A stretch of DNA of 15,182 nt from Candidatus Zixiibacteriota bacterium (GTDB taxonomy: Bacteria > Zixibacteria > MSB-5A5 > SM1-73): the NCBI GenBank assembly GCA_023129805.1, contig JAGMBK010000032.1:1-15182 (forward strand), written 5' to 3'. Below are positions 13,859-15,182 of the stretch, piece after piece; within the stretch, counting starts at the first letter, position 1, and each line of letters begins with the position of its first letter. The position numbers and the translations under genes are program-made. Below the pieces are notes generated by a model. It was given only the letters and a program-made list of their open reading frames with translations. It was not told where the DNA came from and did not search any database.

Positions 13859-14725
13859 ATGATCAAAAAGCCTTACTTTTACGTCATTCTGCTTTTAGCT
13901 TTTCTTTTAGGTGGCATGAGGTGTGGCGAGGCAGAGAAAAAAAGCAGACCAAGAGATGCATTGGTCTGCATTAACCACGAATGTTTGACCGAAAGGGATA
14001 TAGAATACCAGATCCCGGATGCCTACCAAGGCTCTGTCACACCTGAGGAAAAAAAAGAATATGTGAAAAGGTGGATCAGAAACGAAATTATCTATCAAGA
14101 GGCAAAAAGGCAAAAGGTGGATCAGGACAAAAAAGTAAAATCTCTGGTAAAGCAAGGGACCAGGGATATAGTTGTCAAGGAGTTCATCGACCAGAAGCTG
14201 AAGGATAAACTAAAGGTGACGGAAGAAGAAGTTAGAAGATATTACCAGCAGAACCGACAACAGTTTGTATGGGAAGATGATTACGTGCGCATCAGTCACA
14301 TCTTCATCCAAGGGATGAGCGGGGCTACCCTGGCTGATCTTCTGCTCAAGGAGGGGAACAAGTTTGAGGATATAGCTCTAAAAATGAGCGAGGATGAGAC
14401 CACCAAAAAAAGGGGCGGCGATTTAGGTTTTGTAAGAATCCAGGATCTGTCACCGGAGATTGCCGAATTTGCCTCAAAGCTCAAAGAGGGGGAGATCTCA
14501 CCTCCCATCCCGATCTCTTATGCTTATGAGATCATACGGGTAACCGATAGGAGGCAAAAGGGAAGCCCCAAGGCGTTTGAATGGGCTAAAGATGAGATCA
14601 TAAACACGCTCTTCCTACGAAACAGACAAAGGGAGATAGAGAACATCTTAGAGGAGTTGCGGAAGAAAGTAGAAATCGAAACATTTGACTGGGCATCCGA
14701 CATTACTCCACTTGAAACTAAATAA
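13859..14725 (+). CDS. Exported parvulin-type prolyl isomerase, single rotamase domain
   Basis: A 288-residue protein with an N-terminal hydrophobic signal (PYFYVILLLAFLLGGMRC). The Cys at 22 sits where a lipobox would place it, but GGMRC has Arg at -1, which is not canonical, so lipidation is uncertain. A SurA-N-like helical part (CINHECLTERDIEYQ to ~125) precedes one PpiC domain (~140-232). That domain keeps the first active-site His (H147, RISHIFI) and the GGDLGFV loop, but has Glu224 in place of the second His (SYAYEIIRV). It may act as a holdase-type chaperone rather than an efficient isomerase (inference). It lies 66 bases after the two-domain lipoprotein gene, is weakly similar to it, and probably arose by an old duplication. 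The RBS is weak; translation may depend on the upstream gene. Confidence 0.85.
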   Translation: MIKKPYFYVILLLAFLLGGMRCGEAEKKSRPRDALVCINHECLTERDIEYQIPDAYQGSVTPEEKKEYVKRWIRNEIIYQEAKRQKVDQDKKVKSLVKQGTRDIVVKEFIDQKLKDKLKVTEEEVRRYYQQNRQQFVWEDDYVRISHIFIQGMSGATLADLLLKEGNKFEDIALKMSEDETTKKRGGDLGFVRIQDLSPEIAEFASKLKEGEISPPIPISYAYEIIRVTDRRQKGSPKAFEWAKDEIINTLFLRNRQREIENILEELRKKVEIETFDWASDITPLETK

Positions 14726-14780
14726 TTTTGTGATGCTTCGGTAATAGGAGGAGCTGTTTCTCAAATAAGAATTGGTGCTC

Positions 14781-14824
14781 GCTGGGGACTGTCCATATGG
14801 ATCCTTCGGATTATCATCCCCAGC
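14781..14824. repeat. Inverted repeat GCTGGGGA/TCCCCAGC
   Basis: Perfect 8-bp arms 14781-14788 and 14817-14824 around a 28-base loop that itself contains GGATCCTTCGGA, a 12-mer also present at 3371-3382. Confidence 0.65.
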
Positions 14825-14860
14825 CCTGACGAAGCGTCCATACGGATCTCCTTTAAGAGT

Positions 14861-14896
14861 CAGCTCCTTGTGGATGATAACATCCACAAGGAGCTG
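14861..14896. repeat. Perfect 16-bp hairpin with ATAA loop
   Basis: CAGCTCCTTGTGGATG (14861-14876) pairs perfectly with CATCCACAAGGAGCTG (14881-14896). It lies 136 bases after the second isomerase stop. No T tract follows on either strand, so it is not a standard terminator, though it would be a very stable RNA structure. Confidence 0.85.
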
Positions 14897-15040
14897 TAAA
14901 TAGATTTCCCGTTCATAGTGGACCATTTTTTTTAATAGATTGAATAAAATTTATCAAGTTCTAAAAATTGGCTCTTCTCCACTTTGAAGGAACAATAAAA
15001 TTGACAATTTAAAGATCTCAACCCCCTATCCACTCTCCTT

Positions 15041-15182
15041 ATGAGAAGAAGGGAACAAAAGGAGAACATCGAAAATAGCCATTCTTTTGCTACCCATTTA
15101 TTGGAAAATGGAATAGATTTAAGATATGTTCAAGAGTTAGGTAGCGTATCTGGCTTTCGTACCTTCGGCACTCCGCCCAAAT
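15041..15182 (+). pseudogene. Tyrosine recombinase (integrase) C-terminal remnant
   Basis: From 15080 the frame reads [20 protein letters not shown], which closely matches the XerC/XerD and phage-type integrase motif ([27 protein letters not shown]). The preceding H-x-x-R of the active site is missing (the frame reads ENIENS instead), and after QEL the LGHSS and catalytic Tyr region is replaced by unrelated residues (GSVSGFRTF). An ATG at 15041 is in frame and the frame stays open to the window edge. With both catalytic flanks gone this is a decayed piece of about 20-25 recognisable residues, evidence of a former mobile element. It may extend past the window. Confidence 0.7.

Larger units (their letters stand above)
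14726..15040. other. Gene-free region with hairpins downstream of the second isomerase
   Basis: No supported gene. A minus-strand frame across 14648-14926 is a shadow of the repeats (GDPYG occurs twice because the GTCCATAYGGATCY segment is repeated at 14791 and 14836). Two inverted repeats are listed separately; bases 14930-15040 are AT-rich and otherwise plain. Confidence 0.6.

Noticed and set aside
14648..14926. Minus-strand 92-codon gene
   Set aside because: It overlaps the end of the isomerase gene and reads through hairpins and a duplicated GTCCATA segment.

Overview
The window looks like chromosome from an uncultured FCB-group bacterium, most likely a Zixibacteria-like lineage. The main clues are a secreted protein ending in the paired 'GDVVYLINYLYR' dockerin repeats typical of those genomes, a Mfd gene followed by PpiC-type lipoproteins, strong AAGGAGG ribosome binding sites, and gene gaps filled with several families of short palindromic repeats. 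The phylum call is inference; no rRNA, tRNA or CRISPR array was seen.

Left part (1-2902): the end of a tandem universal stress protein; a DUF502 membrane-protein gene cut short where a ~46-bp tandem repeat block begins; then a tight + strand cluster of three genes: a GNAT acetyltransferase fused to a YoaP/thioredoxin-like domain, and two small AhpD/carboxymuconolactone decarboxylase-family proteins, each with the full Glu/Cys/Cys/His catalytic set. This cluster looks like a thiol-redox unit.

Middle (2903-8594): a 0.7-kb gene-free stretch packed with nested inverted repeats; a secreted Porphyromonas-type peptidylarginine deiminase (PPAD-like) with an Ig-like region and a C-terminal dockerin; a good intrinsic terminator; then pyruvoyl-dependent arginine decarboxylase and agmatinase, which together convert arginine to agmatine to putrescine plus urea; then a class I methyltransferase. 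The deiminase keeps the two substrate-binding arginines (RPR) that in P. gingivalis PPAD recognise a C-terminal arginine. It is the most unusual gene here. Three consecutive arginine or agmatine-related enzymes sit side by side, although a terminator separates the deiminase from the other two.

Right part (8595-15182): mfd, then two lipoprotein or exported parvulin-type prolyl isomerases. The first has two rotamase domains, of which only the first keeps its active-site histidines; the second gene has one partly degenerate domain. The window ends with large perfect hairpins and a remnant of a tyrosine recombinase, showing past mobile-element activity at that edge.

All genes supported here lie on the + strand.
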